DNA of 64,000 nucleotides, taken from positions 265,084 through 329,083 of the forward strand of contig NZ_QXMG01000001.1 of the NCBI RefSeq assembly GCF_003569765.1, read 5' to 3'. Shown here in pieces: positions 29,917 to 39,041 of the stretch; position 1 is the stretch's first letter; each line of letters begins with the position of its first letter. Source of the stretch: Caldimonas tepidiphila (lineage in GTDB: Bacteria; Pseudomonadota; Gammaproteobacteria; Burkholderiales; Burkholderiaceae_C). Both the position numbers and the translations under genes were made by a program. The notes below the pieces were generated by a model. The model worked only from the letters and a program-made list of their open reading frames with translations. It did no database searches and was not told the DNA's origin.

Positions 29917-30915
29917 GTGCGCGTGCCCCCTGCATCCAACCCCTCCCCCGCCCCCGTCGACCTCGTCAGCCTCATGGCCCCGGACATGGCCGAGGTGGAC
30001 GCACTGATCCGGCGCCGCCTGTCGTCCGAGGTCGCCCTGATCGACCAGATCTCCCACTACATCATCAACGCCGGCGGCAAGCGCATCCGGCCGATGCTGG
30101 TGGTGCTGGTCGCCAACGCGCTCGGTTTCCAGGGGCCGGAGCGGCACGAACTGGCGGCGGTGGTGGAATTCATCCACACCGCCACGCTGCTGCACGACGA
30201 CGTCGTCGACGAGTCGGCGCTGCGCCGCGGCCGCGACACCGCCAATGCGCTGTTCGGCAACGCCGCGAGCGTGCTGGTCGGCGACTTCCTCTACTCGCGC
30301 GCCTTCCAGATGATGGTGTCGGTGGACCGCATGCGCGTGCTCGACGTGCTGGCCGAGGCGACCAACGTGATCGCCGAGGGCGAGGTGCTGCAGCTGATGA
30401 ACATGCACGACCCGGGCATCTCGGTCGACGACTACCTGAAGGTCATCCGCTACAAGACCGCCAAGCTGTTCGAGGCCAGCGCCCGGCTCGGCGCCGTGCT
30501 CGCCGAGGCACCGCCCGAGGTCGAGACCGCCTGCGCCGATTTCGGCCGCGCGCTCGGCACCGCCTTCCAGCTCGTGGACGACCTGCTCGACTACGAGGGC
30601 TCGACGCAGCAGCTCGGCAAGAACGTCGGCGACGACCTGCGCGAGGGCAAGCCGACGCTGCCGCTGCTGGTGGCGATGCAGCGCGGCGACGCGGATCAGC
30701 GCGCACTGATCCGCACCGCGATCGAGCACGGCGAGGAGGAGCGCCTGCCCGAGATCCTGCAGATCGTGAAGGACACGGGGGGCCTGGACGCCACGCGCGA
30801 CGCCGCCCGCACCGAGGCGGACCGCGCCCGCGCAGCAATTTCTTCACTACCCCCTTCCATCTGGCGCGAAGCTCTGTTAGAGTTATGTGCTCGGTCGGTG
30901 ATGCGCTCTTTCTGA
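29917..30915 (+). CDS. ispB: IspB, octaprenyl-diphosphate synthase
   Basis: This trans-isoprenyl diphosphate synthase makes the side chain of ubiquinone. It has about 332 residues. The first Asp-rich motif is LLHDDVVDES, the second LVDDLLDYEG, and GGKRIRPML and the chain-end KVIRYKTAKLFEAS are intact. The frame is open upstream of a perfect -10; GTG at 29917 was chosen, with GTG 29923 and ATG 29974 as alternatives. UbiX and cytochrome genes elsewhere in the window serve the same respiratory chain. tRNA-Pro follows 54 bp after its stop. Confidence 0.93.
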   Translation: MRVPPASNPSPAPVDLVSLMAPDMAEVDALIRRRLSSEVALIDQISHYIINAGGKRIRPMLVVLVANALGFQGPERHELAAVVEFIHTATLLHDDVVDESALRRGRDTANALFGNAASVLVGDFLYSRAFQMMVSVDRMRVLDVLAEATNVIAEGEVLQLMNMHDPGISVDDYLKVIRYKTAKLFEASARLGAVLAEAPPEVETACADFGRALGTAFQLVDDLLDYEGSTQQLGKNVGDDLREGKPTLPLLVAMQRGDADQRALIRTAIEHGEEERLPEILQIVKDTGGLDATRDAARTEADRARAAISSLPPSIWREALLELCARSVMRSF

Positions 30916-30969
30916 GACAGAATCGATCGGGACAGTCGGGTGCCGCAACGGTGCCGCAGTGACTGAAAA

Positions 30970-31046
30970 CGGGGTGTAGCTTAGCCTGGTAGAGCGCTAC
31001 GTTCGGGACGTAGAGGCCGGAGGTTCGAATCCTCTCACCCCGACCA
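30970..31046 (+). tRNA. tRNA-Pro (CGG anticodon)
   Basis: This 77-nt cloverleaf has acceptor arms CGGGGTG and CACCCCG and an encoded CCA. The anticodon stem CTACG/CGTAG encloses the loop TTCGGGA, anticodon CGG. The T arm reads GGTTCGAATCC. A C-first base pair is usual for bacterial tRNA-Pro. Confidence 0.95.
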
Positions 31047-31070
31047 GATTTCCTTGAGCCGAGAACGTCA

Positions 31071-31092
31071 CCCGCCATTCGGCGGGCTTCTC
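31071..31092 (+). terminator. Weak terminator candidate after tRNA-Pro
   Basis: CCCGCC (31071-31076) and GGCGGG (31081-31086) form a 6-bp stem with loop ATTC, followed by CTTCTCTC, 25 nt after the tRNA end. The tail is only moderately T-rich. Confidence 0.45.
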
Positions 31093-31216
31093 TCACGGTC
31101 CGGCTGCTTCCGCAGGTTTACAGTCATTTACGAATCGGCGATGATTCGCCCTCCCTGCGCTCGCGCGGGGTTTTCCTTTGCTGTCACCTACTTGTGCGGA
31201 TTTCGCGATACCTGAC

Positions 31217-32938
31217 ATGAACGCACCGGCGGAGATTTCGACGCCCACCCTGTCCGGCGTGGCCCGCGTGCTGGTCCATGCAGGTCGACTGGATGCCAAG
31301 CGCGCGGAAGCGCTGGCCAAGACCGCGGCGGAGAAGCGCCAGAGCTTCGTCTCTGCCGTGATCGAGGCCAATGCCGTGTCGGCGGGCGACCTGGCCCATA
31401 CGCTCGCGCGCGCGTTCTCGCTGCCGCTGGTGGACCTGTCCGCGCTGGACGCGCAGCGCCTGCCCACCGGGCTGATCGAGCCCAAGCTCGCCGCCCAGTA
31501 CCGCGTGCTGGTGCTGGCCAAGCGAGGCAGCCGGGTCTTCGTGGCCGGCGCCGACCCGACCGACCAGGAGGCGCTCGAGCGCATCAAGTTCGCGACGCAG
31601 CTGACGCCCGAGTGGATCATCGTCGAGCACGACAAGCTCGCGAAGCTGATCGAGGCGAGCACGGCCACCACGACGCAGTCGCTGGACGCGATCGTCGGCG
31701 ACGACTTCGAGTTCGACCTCCCCGAGGAGGATGCGGCCGCGGGCAGCGACGCGTCGGAGGTCAGCAACGAGGTCGAGGACGCGCCGGTGGTGCGCTTCCT
31801 GCAGAAGATGCTGACCGACGCGATCAACATGGGCGCGTCCGACCTGCACTTCGAGCCCTACGAGTACACCTACCGGGTGCGCTTCCGCATCGACGGCGAG
31901 CTGCGCGAGATCACGCAACCGCCGATCGCGATCAAGGACAAGCTGTCCTCGCGCATCAAGGTCATCTCGCGGCTCGACATCTCGGAGAAGCGCGTGCCGC
32001 AGGACGGCCGCATGAAGCTCAAGTTCGGCTCCAAGGCGATCGACTTCCGCGTCAGCACGCTGCCCACGCTGTTCGGCGAGAAGATCGTGATCCGTATTCT
32101 CGACCCGTCCAGCGCCAAGCTCGGCATCGAGGCGCTCGGCTACGAGAAGCCCGAGAAGGAGCGGCTGCTGCACGCGATCTACCGCCCCTACGGCATGATC
32201 CTGGTGACCGGCCCGACCGGCTCGGGCAAGACGGTGTCGCTCTACACCTGCCTGAACCTGATGAACCAGCCGACGGTCAACATCTCGACCGCCGAGGACC
32301 CGGCCGAAATCAACCTGCCCGGCGTCAACCAGGTCAACGTCAACGACAAGGCCGGGCTCACGTTCGCGGCGGCGCTGAAGTCCTTCCTGCGCCAGGACCC
32401 GGACGTGATCATGGTCGGCGAGATCCGTGATCTCGAGACCGCCGACATCGCGATCAAGGCCGCCCAGACCGGCCACCTGGTGCTGTCGACGCTGCATACC
32501 AACGACGCGCCGACGACGCTCACCCGGCTGCGCAACATGGGCGTGGCGCCCTTCAACATCGCCTCCAGCGTGATCCTGATCACGGCACAGCGCCTCGCGC
32601 GGCGACTGTGCGAGAAATGCAAGGAGCCGACGACGTATCCTCGCGAGGCGATGCTCAAGGCCGGCTACTCGGACGCCGATCTCGACGACAGCTGGAAGCC
32701 GTACCGTGCGGTCGGCTGCCCGAGCTGCAACAACGGCTACAAGGGACGGGTGGGCATCTATCAGGTGATGCCGATCTCCGAGACCATGCAGCGCCTGATC
32801 CTGGCCGACGCCTCGTCGATGGACATCGCCGTCCAGGCACGCAGCGAGGACGTGCGGGATCTGCGCCAGTCGGGACTCTACAAGGTGCGCCTGGGCGTCA
32901 CCACTCTTGAAGAAGTGATCTCGGTCACCAACGAATAG
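31217..32938 (+). CDS. pilB: PilB, type IV pilus extension ATPase
   Basis: This cytoplasmic hexameric ATPase of 573 residues powers pilus assembly. An N-terminal MshEN-like domain is followed by the GspE/PilB core. Walker A is GPTGSGKTVSLY, the Asp box is near STAEDPAEI, and Walker B is DPDVIMVGEIRDLETA. The zinc tetracysteine is CEKCKEP plus CPSCNNGYKG. The ATG at 31217 begins MNAPAEISTPTLSGVARVLV. It heads pilB-pilC-pilD, transcribed away from tRNA-Pro. The major pilin is not in this window. Confidence 0.96.
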   Translation: MNAPAEISTPTLSGVARVLVHAGRLDAKRAEALAKTAAEKRQSFVSAVIEANAVSAGDLAHTLARAFSLPLVDLSALDAQRLPTGLIEPKLAAQYRVLVLAKRGSRVFVAGADPTDQEALERIKFATQLTPEWIIVEHDKLAKLIEASTATTTQSLDAIVGDDFEFDLPEEDAAAGSDASEVSNEVEDAPVVRFLQKMLTDAINMGASDLHFEPYEYTYRVRFRIDGELREITQPPIAIKDKLSSRIKVISRLDISEKRVPQDGRMKLKFGSKAIDFRVSTLPTLFGEKIVIRILDPSSAKLGIEALGYEKPEKERLLHAIYRPYGMILVTGPTGSGKTVSLYTCLNLMNQPTVNISTAEDPAEINLPGVNQVNVNDKAGLTFAAALKSFLRQDPDVIMVGEIRDLETADIAIKAAQTGHLVLSTLHTNDAPTTLTRLRNMGVAPFNIASSVILITAQRLARRLCEKCKEPTTYPREAMLKAGYSDADLDDSWKPYRAVGCPSCNNGYKGRVGIYQVMPISETMQRLILADASSMDIAVQARSEDVRDLRQSGLYKVRLGVTTLEEVISVTNE

Positions 32939-32976
32939 ACCGGATCGATTGGGGAGGCGAGTTCCCCGGAGACACC

Positions 32977-34197
32977 ATGGCAACTGCGGCAGTCGCAAAG
33001 AAGAACCCGGACCCCGTCTTCGAGTGGGAAGGCAAGGATCGCAACGGCAAGTCGGTGCGCGGCGAGATGCGCGCAGGGGGCGAGGCGGCCGTCACCGCCA
33101 GCCTGCGGCGACAGGGCGTGCTGGTCTCCAAGATCAAGAAGCGCCGCATGAAGGGCGGCGGCTCGATCAAGCAGAAGGACATCGCGATCTTCACGCGGCA
33201 GCTCGCCACGATGATGCGCGCGGGCGTTCCGATGCTGCAGTCCTTCGAGATCGTCGCGCGCGGCAGCACCAATCCCAAGCTGACCAAGCTGCTGCTCGAG
33301 ATCAAGACCGACGTCGAGACCGGCACCAACCTGTCGTCCGCCTTCCGCAAGCACCCGCTGCACTTCGACGCCCTGTATTGCAACCTGGTCGAGGCCGGCG
33401 AAGCCGGCGGTATCCTGGAGGCGCTGCTCGACCGGCTGGCGGTCTATCAGGAAAAGACCATGGCCCTCAAGGGCAAGATCAAGTCGGCGCTGACCTATCC
33501 GATCGCGGTGCTGGTGGTCGCCTTCGGCGTGCTGGCCGTCATCATGATCTTCGTGATCCCGGCCTTCAAGGAAATCTTTTCCTCCTTCGGCGCCGAGCTC
33601 CCGGCCCCGACGCTGCTCGTGATGGCGATGTCGGAGTTCTTCGTCGCCTACTGGTGGGCCATCTTCGGTGGACTCGGAGGAGGCGTGTACTTCTTCATGC
33701 AGTCCTGGAAACGTTCAGAGAAGATGCAGCGCGTGATGGACCGCCTGCTGCTGAAGGTGCCGATCTTCGGCCCGCTGGTGAACAAGTCCGCGGTCGCCCG
33801 CTGGACGCGCACGCTCGCGACCATGTTCGCCGCCGGCGTGCCGCTGGTCGAGTCGCTCGACTCGGTGGGCGGCGCCGCGGGCAACGCGGTGTTCGCCGAT
33901 GCCACCGAGAAGATCCAGAAGGACGTCTCGACCGGCTCCAGCCTGACCGCCGCGATGCAGACGACCGGGGTGTTCCCGACGATGGTGCTGCAGATGTGCG
34001 CGATCGGCGAGGAATCGGGCTCGATCGATCACATGCTCGGGAAGGCCGCCGACTTCTACGAGGAGGAGGTCGACGAGGCCGTCAAGGGCCTCTCCAGCCT
34101 GATGGAGCCGATCATCATCGTCGTCCTCGGCGGCCTCATCGGCGGCATCGTCGTCGCGATGTACCTGCCGATCTTCAAGCTCGGGCAGGTCGTCTGA
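32977..34197 (+). CDS. pilC: PilC, type IV pilus inner-membrane platform protein
   Basis: This polytopic protein of 406 residues is the inner-membrane platform on which PilB acts. Two T2SSF repeats are seen: FTRQLATMMRAGVPMLQSFE in the first and WTRTLATMFAAGVPLVESLD in the second. Three hydrophobic segments are seen (ALTYPIAVLVVAFGVLAVIM, AIFGGLGGGVYFF and IIIVVLGGLIGGIVVAMYLP). It starts 38 bp after pilB and its stop overlaps the pilD start (TGATG), so pilC and pilD are translationally coupled. Confidence 0.96.
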   Translation: MATAAVAKKNPDPVFEWEGKDRNGKSVRGEMRAGGEAAVTASLRRQGVLVSKIKKRRMKGGGSIKQKDIAIFTRQLATMMRAGVPMLQSFEIVARGSTNPKLTKLLLEIKTDVETGTNLSSAFRKHPLHFDALYCNLVEAGEAGGILEALLDRLAVYQEKTMALKGKIKSALTYPIAVLVVAFGVLAVIMIFVIPAFKEIFSSFGAELPAPTLLVMAMSEFFVAYWWAIFGGLGGGVYFFMQSWKRSEKMQRVMDRLLLKVPIFGPLVNKSAVARWTRTLATMFAAGVPLVESLDSVGGAAGNAVFADATEKIQKDVSTGSSLTAAMQTTGVFPTMVLQMCAIGEESGSIDHMLGKAADFYEEEVDEAVKGLSSLMEPIIIVVLGGLIGGIVVAMYLPIFKLGQVV

Positions 34198-35060
34198 TGG
34201 AGATCGATCCCCAAATTGAGGCGTGGCTGCTGTCGCCGGCGCTGCTGGCCGTGCTCGGCCTGCTCGTCGGCAGCTTCCTGAATGTCGTGATCCACCGCCT
34301 GCCGCAGATGCTCGAGCGGCAATGGCGGCGCGACAGCGCCGAGCTGCTCGGACAGGCACCCGAGGAGCCGCAGGCGCCGCTGAGCCTGGTGGCGCCGCGC
34401 TCGCGCTGCCCGCGCTGCGGCCACGAGATCCGCTGGTACGAGAACATCCCGGTGCTGAGCTGGCTCGCGCTGCGCGGCCGCTGCTCGAGCTGCAACAACC
34501 CGATCCCGCTGCGCTACCCGCTCGTCGAACTGCTGAGCGCGCTGCTGTTCGCCGGCGTCGGCCTCACGCTCGGCCAGCAGCCCGCGGCGCTGCTGTGGTG
34601 CGGCGTGATGGCGGTGCTGCTGGCGCTGAGCTTCATCGACTGGGACACCACGCTGCTGCCCGACGACCTGACGCTGCCGCTGATGTGGGCGGGGCTCGTC
34701 GCCGCGGCCCTGGGCTGGAGCGGGCTGACGCTGTCGAGCGCGCTGTGGGGCGCGGTCGCGGGCTACATGACGCTGTGGTCGGTCTACTGGCTCTTCAAGC
34801 TCACCACCGGCAAGGAAGGCATGGGCTACGGCGACTTCAAGCTGCTGGCCGCCCTCGGCGCCTGGCTGGGCCCGGCGATGCTGCTGCCGCTGCTGATCGG
34901 CGCCTCGCTGCTCGGCGCGGTCGTCGGCCTCGTGATGAAGCTCGGCGGCTCGCTGCGCGAGGGGCGCTACGTGCCCTTCGGCCCCTTCCTCGCCGGCGCC
35001 GGCATCGCGCTGTTCTTCATCGGCGAACGCACCGTGCTCGCCTGGCTCGGCTGGCGCTGA
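34197..35060 (+). CDS. pilD: PilD, prepilin peptidase and N-methyltransferase
   Basis: This bifunctional membrane aspartyl protease has 287 residues; it cleaves prepilin leaders and methylates the new N-terminus. The cytoplasmic zinc loop CPRCGHEI and CSSCNNPIP is intact. The catalytic aspartates are in FIDWDTTLLPDDLTLPLMW and in GMGYGDFKLLAALGAW (the xGYGDFKLLA signature). About eight hydrophobic segments are seen. The ATG at 34197 overlaps the pilC stop. A single prepilin peptidase often serves type II secretion as well. Confidence 0.96.
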   Translation: MEIDPQIEAWLLSPALLAVLGLLVGSFLNVVIHRLPQMLERQWRRDSAELLGQAPEEPQAPLSLVAPRSRCPRCGHEIRWYENIPVLSWLALRGRCSSCNNPIPLRYPLVELLSALLFAGVGLTLGQQPAALLWCGVMAVLLALSFIDWDTTLLPDDLTLPLMWAGLVAAALGWSGLTLSSALWGAVAGYMTLWSVYWLFKLTTGKEGMGYGDFKLLAALGAWLGPAMLLPLLIGASLLGAVVGLVMKLGGSLREGRYVPFGPFLAGAGIALFFIGERTVLAWLGWR

Positions 35061-35071
35061 GGGACGGCGGC

Positions 35072-35704
35072 ATGGATCTTGCACCGCGGCGCGCCCCCGC
35101 GGTCCGCCGCGTCGGCCTGACCGGCGGCATCGGCAGCGGCAAGAGCACGGTCGCCGAACTGCTCGCGCGCCGCGGTGCCTGGATCGTCGACACCGACGCG
35201 ATCTCGCGCTCGCTCACCGCGCCCGGCGGCGCTGCGATCGAGGCGCTGCGCGAGCGCTTCGGCGGGGAATTCATCGGCGCCGACGGCGCGCTCGACCGTG
35301 CGAGGATGCGCGAGCTCGTGTTCCGCGACCCGCAGGCGCGGCAGCGGCTCGAGGCGCTGCTGCATCCCCTGATCCGCCAGGAAACCCAGGCGCAGGCCGC
35401 GCGCGCCGCGCCCGGGCAGATCGTCGTCTTCGACGTGCCGCTGCTGGTCGAGTCGGGGCGCTGGCGCGAGCAGGTCGACCTGATCCTGGTGGTCGACTGC
35501 AGCGAGGAGACCCAGGTGCGGCGCGTGATGCAGCGCTCGGGACTGTCGCGCGACGCGGTGCAGCGCATCATCGCGCAGCAGGCCGGCCGCGCGCAGCGCC
35601 TGGCGGTGGCCGATGCGGTGATCGTCAACGAGGGGCTCGACCTGGAGCAGCTCGAGGCGCGCGTGCAGGCGCTGTGGGAGGACTGGCAGCGCCCGCGTGC
35701 CTGA
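35072..35704 (+). CDS. coaE: CoaE, dephospho-CoA kinase
   Basis: This is the last enzyme of CoA synthesis, 210 residues. The P-loop is GLTGGIGSGKSTVAELL, followed by VDTDAISRSLTAPGGAAI and the lid-region VVFDVPLLVESG. The family-typical VDCSEETQVRRVMQRSGLS is intact. The ATG at 35072 lies 11 bp after pilD. The pilD-coaE-zapD-yacG order is common in proteobacteria. Confidence 0.96.
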   Translation: MDLAPRRAPAVRRVGLTGGIGSGKSTVAELLARRGAWIVDTDAISRSLTAPGGAAIEALRERFGGEFIGADGALDRARMRELVFRDPQARQRLEALLHPLIRQETQAQAARAAPGQIVVFDVPLLVESGRWREQVDLILVVDCSEETQVRRVMQRSGLSRDAVQRIIAQQAGRAQRLAVADAVIVNEGLDLEQLEARVQALWEDWQRPRA

Positions 35705-35819
35705 ACCGGGCGGGCACGGCGCGCCGGTCTTTTGCCGGATGACGAGGGCTGTGAAACAATCGGGCGCTTTTCCATAGCGGCCCGGCCCAGGCTTGGCGTT
35801 GTGCCCCAGGAAGCCCGCA

Positions 35820-36575
35820 TTGATCCGCTACGAGTACCCTTTCAACGAGAGCGTCCGCACCCTGCTGCGGCTCGAACACCTGTTCGACCGCCTCGGCCAG
35901 CTGATCGCGCGCGAGCCGCCGGTGGATCACCACTTCGCGCTGCTCACGCTGTTCGAGCTGATGGAGGTCGCGGCCCGCTCGGACCTGAAGCCGGACCTGC
36001 TGCGCGAACTGGAGCGGCAGAAGGCCCAGTTCAACGGCTACCGCGGCAACCCGCAGATCTCGGAACACGCCCTCGACGAACTGGTGGCCCGCATCGACGA
36101 GGCCATCGAGGGCGTGAACCAGCTGCCCGGCAAGACGGCGCCCGTGCTGGCGGGCCACGAGTGGCTGCTGACGGTGCGCAGCCGCATCGCCGTTCCGGCC
36201 GGCACCTGCGCCTTCGACCTGCCGCTCTACCATGCCTGGCAGCACCGCGCGGCCTCCGAGCGGCGTTCCGACCTCGCGGCCTGGAGCGCGCCGCTCGCGC
36301 CGCTGGCGCAGGCCCTGCGGCTCATCCTGGGACTGCTGCGCGATTCGGGGGTACCGCATCGCGTCGTCGCCGAGCAGGGCCTGTTCCAGCAGAGCCTGCC
36401 GCCGACGCGCAGCTTCCAGCTGCTGCGCATGCGCATCGACCCGACGCTCGGCCTGGTGCCCGAGATCACCGGCCACCGGCTGATGGTGTCGATCCGGCTG
36501 ATGCAGCAGGAACCGGGCGGCCGACTGCGCCCCGCCACCGACAGCGCCAGCTTCGAGCTGACGCTGTGCGCATGA
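35820..36575 (+). CDS. zapD: ZapD, FtsZ-bundling division protein
   Basis: This cytoplasmic protein of 251 residues (YacF/DUF1342) cross-links FtsZ filaments at midcell. The family start is seen in RYEYPFNESVRTLLRLEHLF. The later blocks FNGYRGNPQISEHALDELV and HEWLLTVRSRIAVPAGTCAF, as well as GHRLMVSIRLM, are intact. No ATG fits; the TTG at 35820 was chosen because it follows AGGAAG at the right distance; TTG 35793 would add nine residues. It is 115 bp after coaE and 63 bp before yacG. Confidence 0.92.
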   Translation: MIRYEYPFNESVRTLLRLEHLFDRLGQLIAREPPVDHHFALLTLFELMEVAARSDLKPDLLRELERQKAQFNGYRGNPQISEHALDELVARIDEAIEGVNQLPGKTAPVLAGHEWLLTVRSRIAVPAGTCAFDLPLYHAWQHRAASERRSDLAAWSAPLAPLAQALRLILGLLRDSGVPHRVVAEQGLFQQSLPPTRSFQLLRMRIDPTLGLVPEITGHRLMVSIRLMQQEPGGRLRPATDSASFELTLCA

Positions 36576-36638
36576 AAGCTGCTGCTCCCGCTGCACCGAC
36601 GCCGCCTGCCTGCCGTCCGCCCCGAGCGAGAGACCGCC

Positions 36639-36884
36639 ATGAGTGACACCCCCCTGAAGCCGCGCCTCGTGCGCTGCCCCGCCTGCGGCGGCGACAGCCT
36701 CTACGCGACCGAGAACCCGTTCCGCCCGTTCTGCAGCCCGCGCTGCAAGAACATGGACTTCGGCGCCTGGGCGAGCGAGGCCTACCGCGTCGAGTCGCGC
36801 CCCGGTCCGGAAGACCTGCCCGAGGACCTGGGACCGGAGCCGGGCGATGCCGGGCGCGCCGCCCGGGGGCCGCGCAGCCACTGA
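36639..36884 (+). CDS. yacG: YacG, DNA gyrase inhibitor zinc protein
   Basis: This zinc-binding protein of 81 residues inhibits DNA gyrase by binding GyrB. The four zinc cysteines are in VRCPACGGDSL and PFCSPRCKNMDFGAW, and the following W-A-S-E-A-Y-R-V segment is typical. The C-terminal tail is acidic and Pro/Gly-rich, as in homologues. It is the last gene of the pilB-to-yacG run and converges with mutT. Confidence 0.94.
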   Translation: MSDTPLKPRLVRCPACGGDSLYATENPFRPFCSPRCKNMDFGAWASEAYRVESRPGPEDLPEDLGPEPGDAGRAARGPRSH

Positions 36885-36909
36885 GCCGCGGCGCGGCAGC
36901 CGCCGCCCG

Positions 36910-37371
36910 TCAGCCGGAATGCGTCGCGCCGGTGAAGCCGCGCTCCTCGGCGAACCACTGCAGCACCGGCACCGTGCCGGGCAGCACCGGCTGCACCTGC
37001 ACCGGCAGCGCCTGCCAGGCCATCTGCTGGCGCTCGCGCATCTCGAACTCGCCCGCCCAGTCGTAGACCTTGCAGAAGTGCAGCCGCACCAGCGCGTGCG
37101 GATAGTCCATCATCTCGACCTTCCAGGGATGCGCGGCGCCGATCGTGATGCCGAGCTCCTCGTGCAGCTCGCGCCGCAACGCCTGCTCCACCGACTCGCC
37201 GGCCTCGAGCTTGCCACCCGGGAATTCCCAGTGGCCCGCGTAGACCTTGCCCTCGGGACGCGAGGTCAGCAGGAAGCGACCCTCGGCGCCTTGCGCATCG
37301 CGCTCGATCAGCACGCCGACGGCGACGTCGACCGGCGTGCGCCCGCCGGCCTGCAGCGTCGGCTCAGACAT
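36910..37371 (-). CDS. mutT: MutT, 8-oxo-dGTP diphosphatase
   Basis: This Nudix hydrolase of 153 residues cleans oxidised guanine nucleotides from the pool and prevents A:T to C:G transversions. The Nudix box is seen in FPGGKLEAGESVEQALRREL followed by HEELGI. The N-terminal VDVAVGVLIERD and the W-EFPGGK context favour MutT over other Nudix types. Its start overlaps the stop of the DUF815 ATPase gene upstream by 8 nt, so they are coupled. It converges on yacG. Confidence 0.93.
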   Translation of the reverse strand: MSEPTLQAGGRTPVDVAVGVLIERDAQGAEGRFLLTSRPEGKVYAGHWEFPGGKLEAGESVEQALRRELHEELGITIGAAHPWKVEMMDYPHALVRLHFCKVYDWAGEFEMRERQQMAWQALPVQVQPVLPGTVPVLQWFAEERGFTGATHSG

Positions 37372-38299
37372 GGTCCAGCCCCTCCGGCACCTCGGCCGAC
37401 ACCGCCGGTGCCGCGGGCGCAGCTGCGGGCGACACCGCGCGCCCGGCGAAATCCTTCGCGAACTGGTAGGCGACGCGGCCCGAGCGCGAGCCGCGCTCGA
37501 GCGCCCACACCAGCGAGGCCTGGCGCGCCGCCGGCAGCGCCTCCTCGGGCACGCCGAGGTTGCGCAGCCACTGCTCGACGATCGCCAGGTACTCCTGCTG
37601 GCTGAAGGGATAGAAGCTGATCCACAGCCCGAAGCGCTCGGACAGCGAGATCTTCTCCTCCACCACCTCGCCGGGATGCACCTCGCCGTCCTCGGTGTGC
37701 TTGTAGCTGAGGTTGTCCCGCATGTACTCGGGCAGCAGGTGGCGCCGGTTCGAGGTGGCGTAGATCAGCACGTTCGGCGTCGCGGCGGCCACCGAGCCGT
37801 CGAGGATGGACTTCAGCGCCTTGTAGCCCGGCTCGCCCTCGTCGAAGCTCAGGTCGTCGCAGTAGACGATGAAGCGCTCGGGCCGCCCGGCCACCAGCTC
37901 GACGAGGTCGGGCAGGTCCACCAGGTCCGCCTTGTCGACCTCGATCAGCCGCAGTCCCTGCGGCGCGAACTCGTGCAGGCAGGCGCGGATCAGCGAGCTC
38001 TTGCCGGTGCCGCGCGCGCCGGTCAGCAGCACGTTGTTGGCGCTGCGCCCGGCGACGAACTGCTCGGTGTTGCGCAGCAGCCGCTCCTTCTGGCCGTCCA
38101 CCTCCCGGAGGTCGGCGAGCCGGATCAGGCCGACATGGCGCACCGGCTCGAGCAGGCCGCGCCCGGCGCGCTTGCGGTAGCGGAAGGCCACCGAGGCCTG
38201 CCAGTCGGGCGCCGCGAGCGGCTGCGGCAGCACGGCCTCCAGACGCGACAGCAGCCCTTCGGCGCGCAGGAGCAGGGATTCAAGCGATGCGGAACTCAT
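37364..38299 (-). CDS. DUF815 family AAA ATPase
   Basis: This ATP-binding protein of 311 residues belongs to the DUF815 family. Walker A is GARGTGKSSLIRACL; the Walker B-like FIVYCDDLSFDEGE follows, and ATSNRRHLLPEYM is a sensor-like block. The C-terminus RSGRVAYQFAKDFAGR is family-typical. The family is widespread and its substrate is unknown. It lies upstream of mutT with an 8-nt overlap, an arrangement often kept in betaproteobacteria. Function cannot be given. Confidence 0.85.
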   Translation of the reverse strand: MSSASLESLLLRAEGLLSRLEAVLPQPLAAPDWQASVAFRYRKRAGRGLLEPVRHVGLIRLADLREVDGQKERLLRNTEQFVAGRSANNVLLTGARGTGKSSLIRACLHEFAPQGLRLIEVDKADLVDLPDLVELVAGRPERFIVYCDDLSFDEGEPGYKALKSILDGSVAAATPNVLIYATSNRRHLLPEYMRDNLSYKHTEDGEVHPGEVVEEKISLSERFGLWISFYPFSQQEYLAIVEQWLRNLGVPEEALPAARQASLVWALERGSRSGRVAYQFAKDFAGRAVSPAAAPAAPAVSAEVPEGLDHV

Positions 38300-38354
38300 G
38301 GGGTCTCCCGGGTGAGCCGCGCAGTGTAGCGACCGGCCGGCGCCCCGTGCGGCC

Positions 38355-39032
38355 TCAGCGGCTCAGCAGCGCCAGGCCCAGGTCCAGGTGCTCGGTCGGC
38401 AGCCGCCTGAAGCCCGAGCGGGCATAGCGTTGCAGCCGCCCGAGCAGCAGGCTCGTGAGCGCCGAGGCGCGTGCCTGTGCCTCCACCGTCGGCGTCTCGG
38501 CGCCCGCCGCGTCGAGGGCGGGACGCAGGCTCTGGCGCAACTGCGCCTCGACGCGGTCGAAGAACTGGTTCATGCGCGTCTGCAGCCGCTCGTGCTCGTA
38601 GACCAGCGCATCGCCGACCATCACGCGGGCCATGCCCGGGTTCTTCTCGCCGAACTGCAGCACCACCGCCGCGATGCGCTGCGCCTGCACGCGGCCGTCT
38701 TCCTCGCGCTCGGTGATCTGGTTGACGAGCGAGAAGACGCTGTGCTCGATGAAGTCGATCAGGCCCTCGAACATCTGGGCCTTGCTCGCGAAGTGGCGGT
38801 AGAGCGCCGCCTCGCTCACCTCGAGCCGCGCCGCGAGCGCCGCGGTCGTGATGCGCTCGGCGCCCGGCTGCTCCAGCATCGCGGCGAGCGTCTGCAGGAT
38901 CTGGATGCGTCGTTCGCCCGGTTTGAGCCGACGGCGCACCGGCACCGGGGCGGCGGTTTCGGTAGAGGGTGCCTCCTCGGCACGCTCGGGGTCGAGTTCG
39001 AGAGCTGCCGGCTCCAACACTTGCTCGGACAT
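38355..39032 (-). CDS. slmA: SlmA, TetR-like nucleoid occlusion factor
   Basis: This TetR-fold DNA-binding protein of 225 residues blocks FtsZ assembly over the chromosome when bound to its sites. The helix-turn-helix is seen in ITTAALAARLEVSEAALYRH followed by FASKAQMFEGLIDFIEHS, the block shared with E. coli SlmA. A longer acidic N-terminal extension of about 35 residues is present, as in Burkholderiales. It is the third gene of argB-HAD-slmA and begins 9 bp after the HAD stop. Confidence 0.93.
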   Translation of the reverse strand: MSEQVLEPAALELDPERAEEAPSTETAAPVPVRRRLKPGERRIQILQTLAAMLEQPGAERITTAALAARLEVSEAALYRHFASKAQMFEGLIDFIEHSVFSLVNQITEREEDGRVQAQRIAAVVLQFGEKNPGMARVMVGDALVYEHERLQTRMNQFFDRVEAQLRQSLRPALDAAGAETPTVEAQARASALTSLLLGRLQRYARSGFRRLPTEHLDLGLALLSR

Positions 39033-39041
39033 CGAGAATCC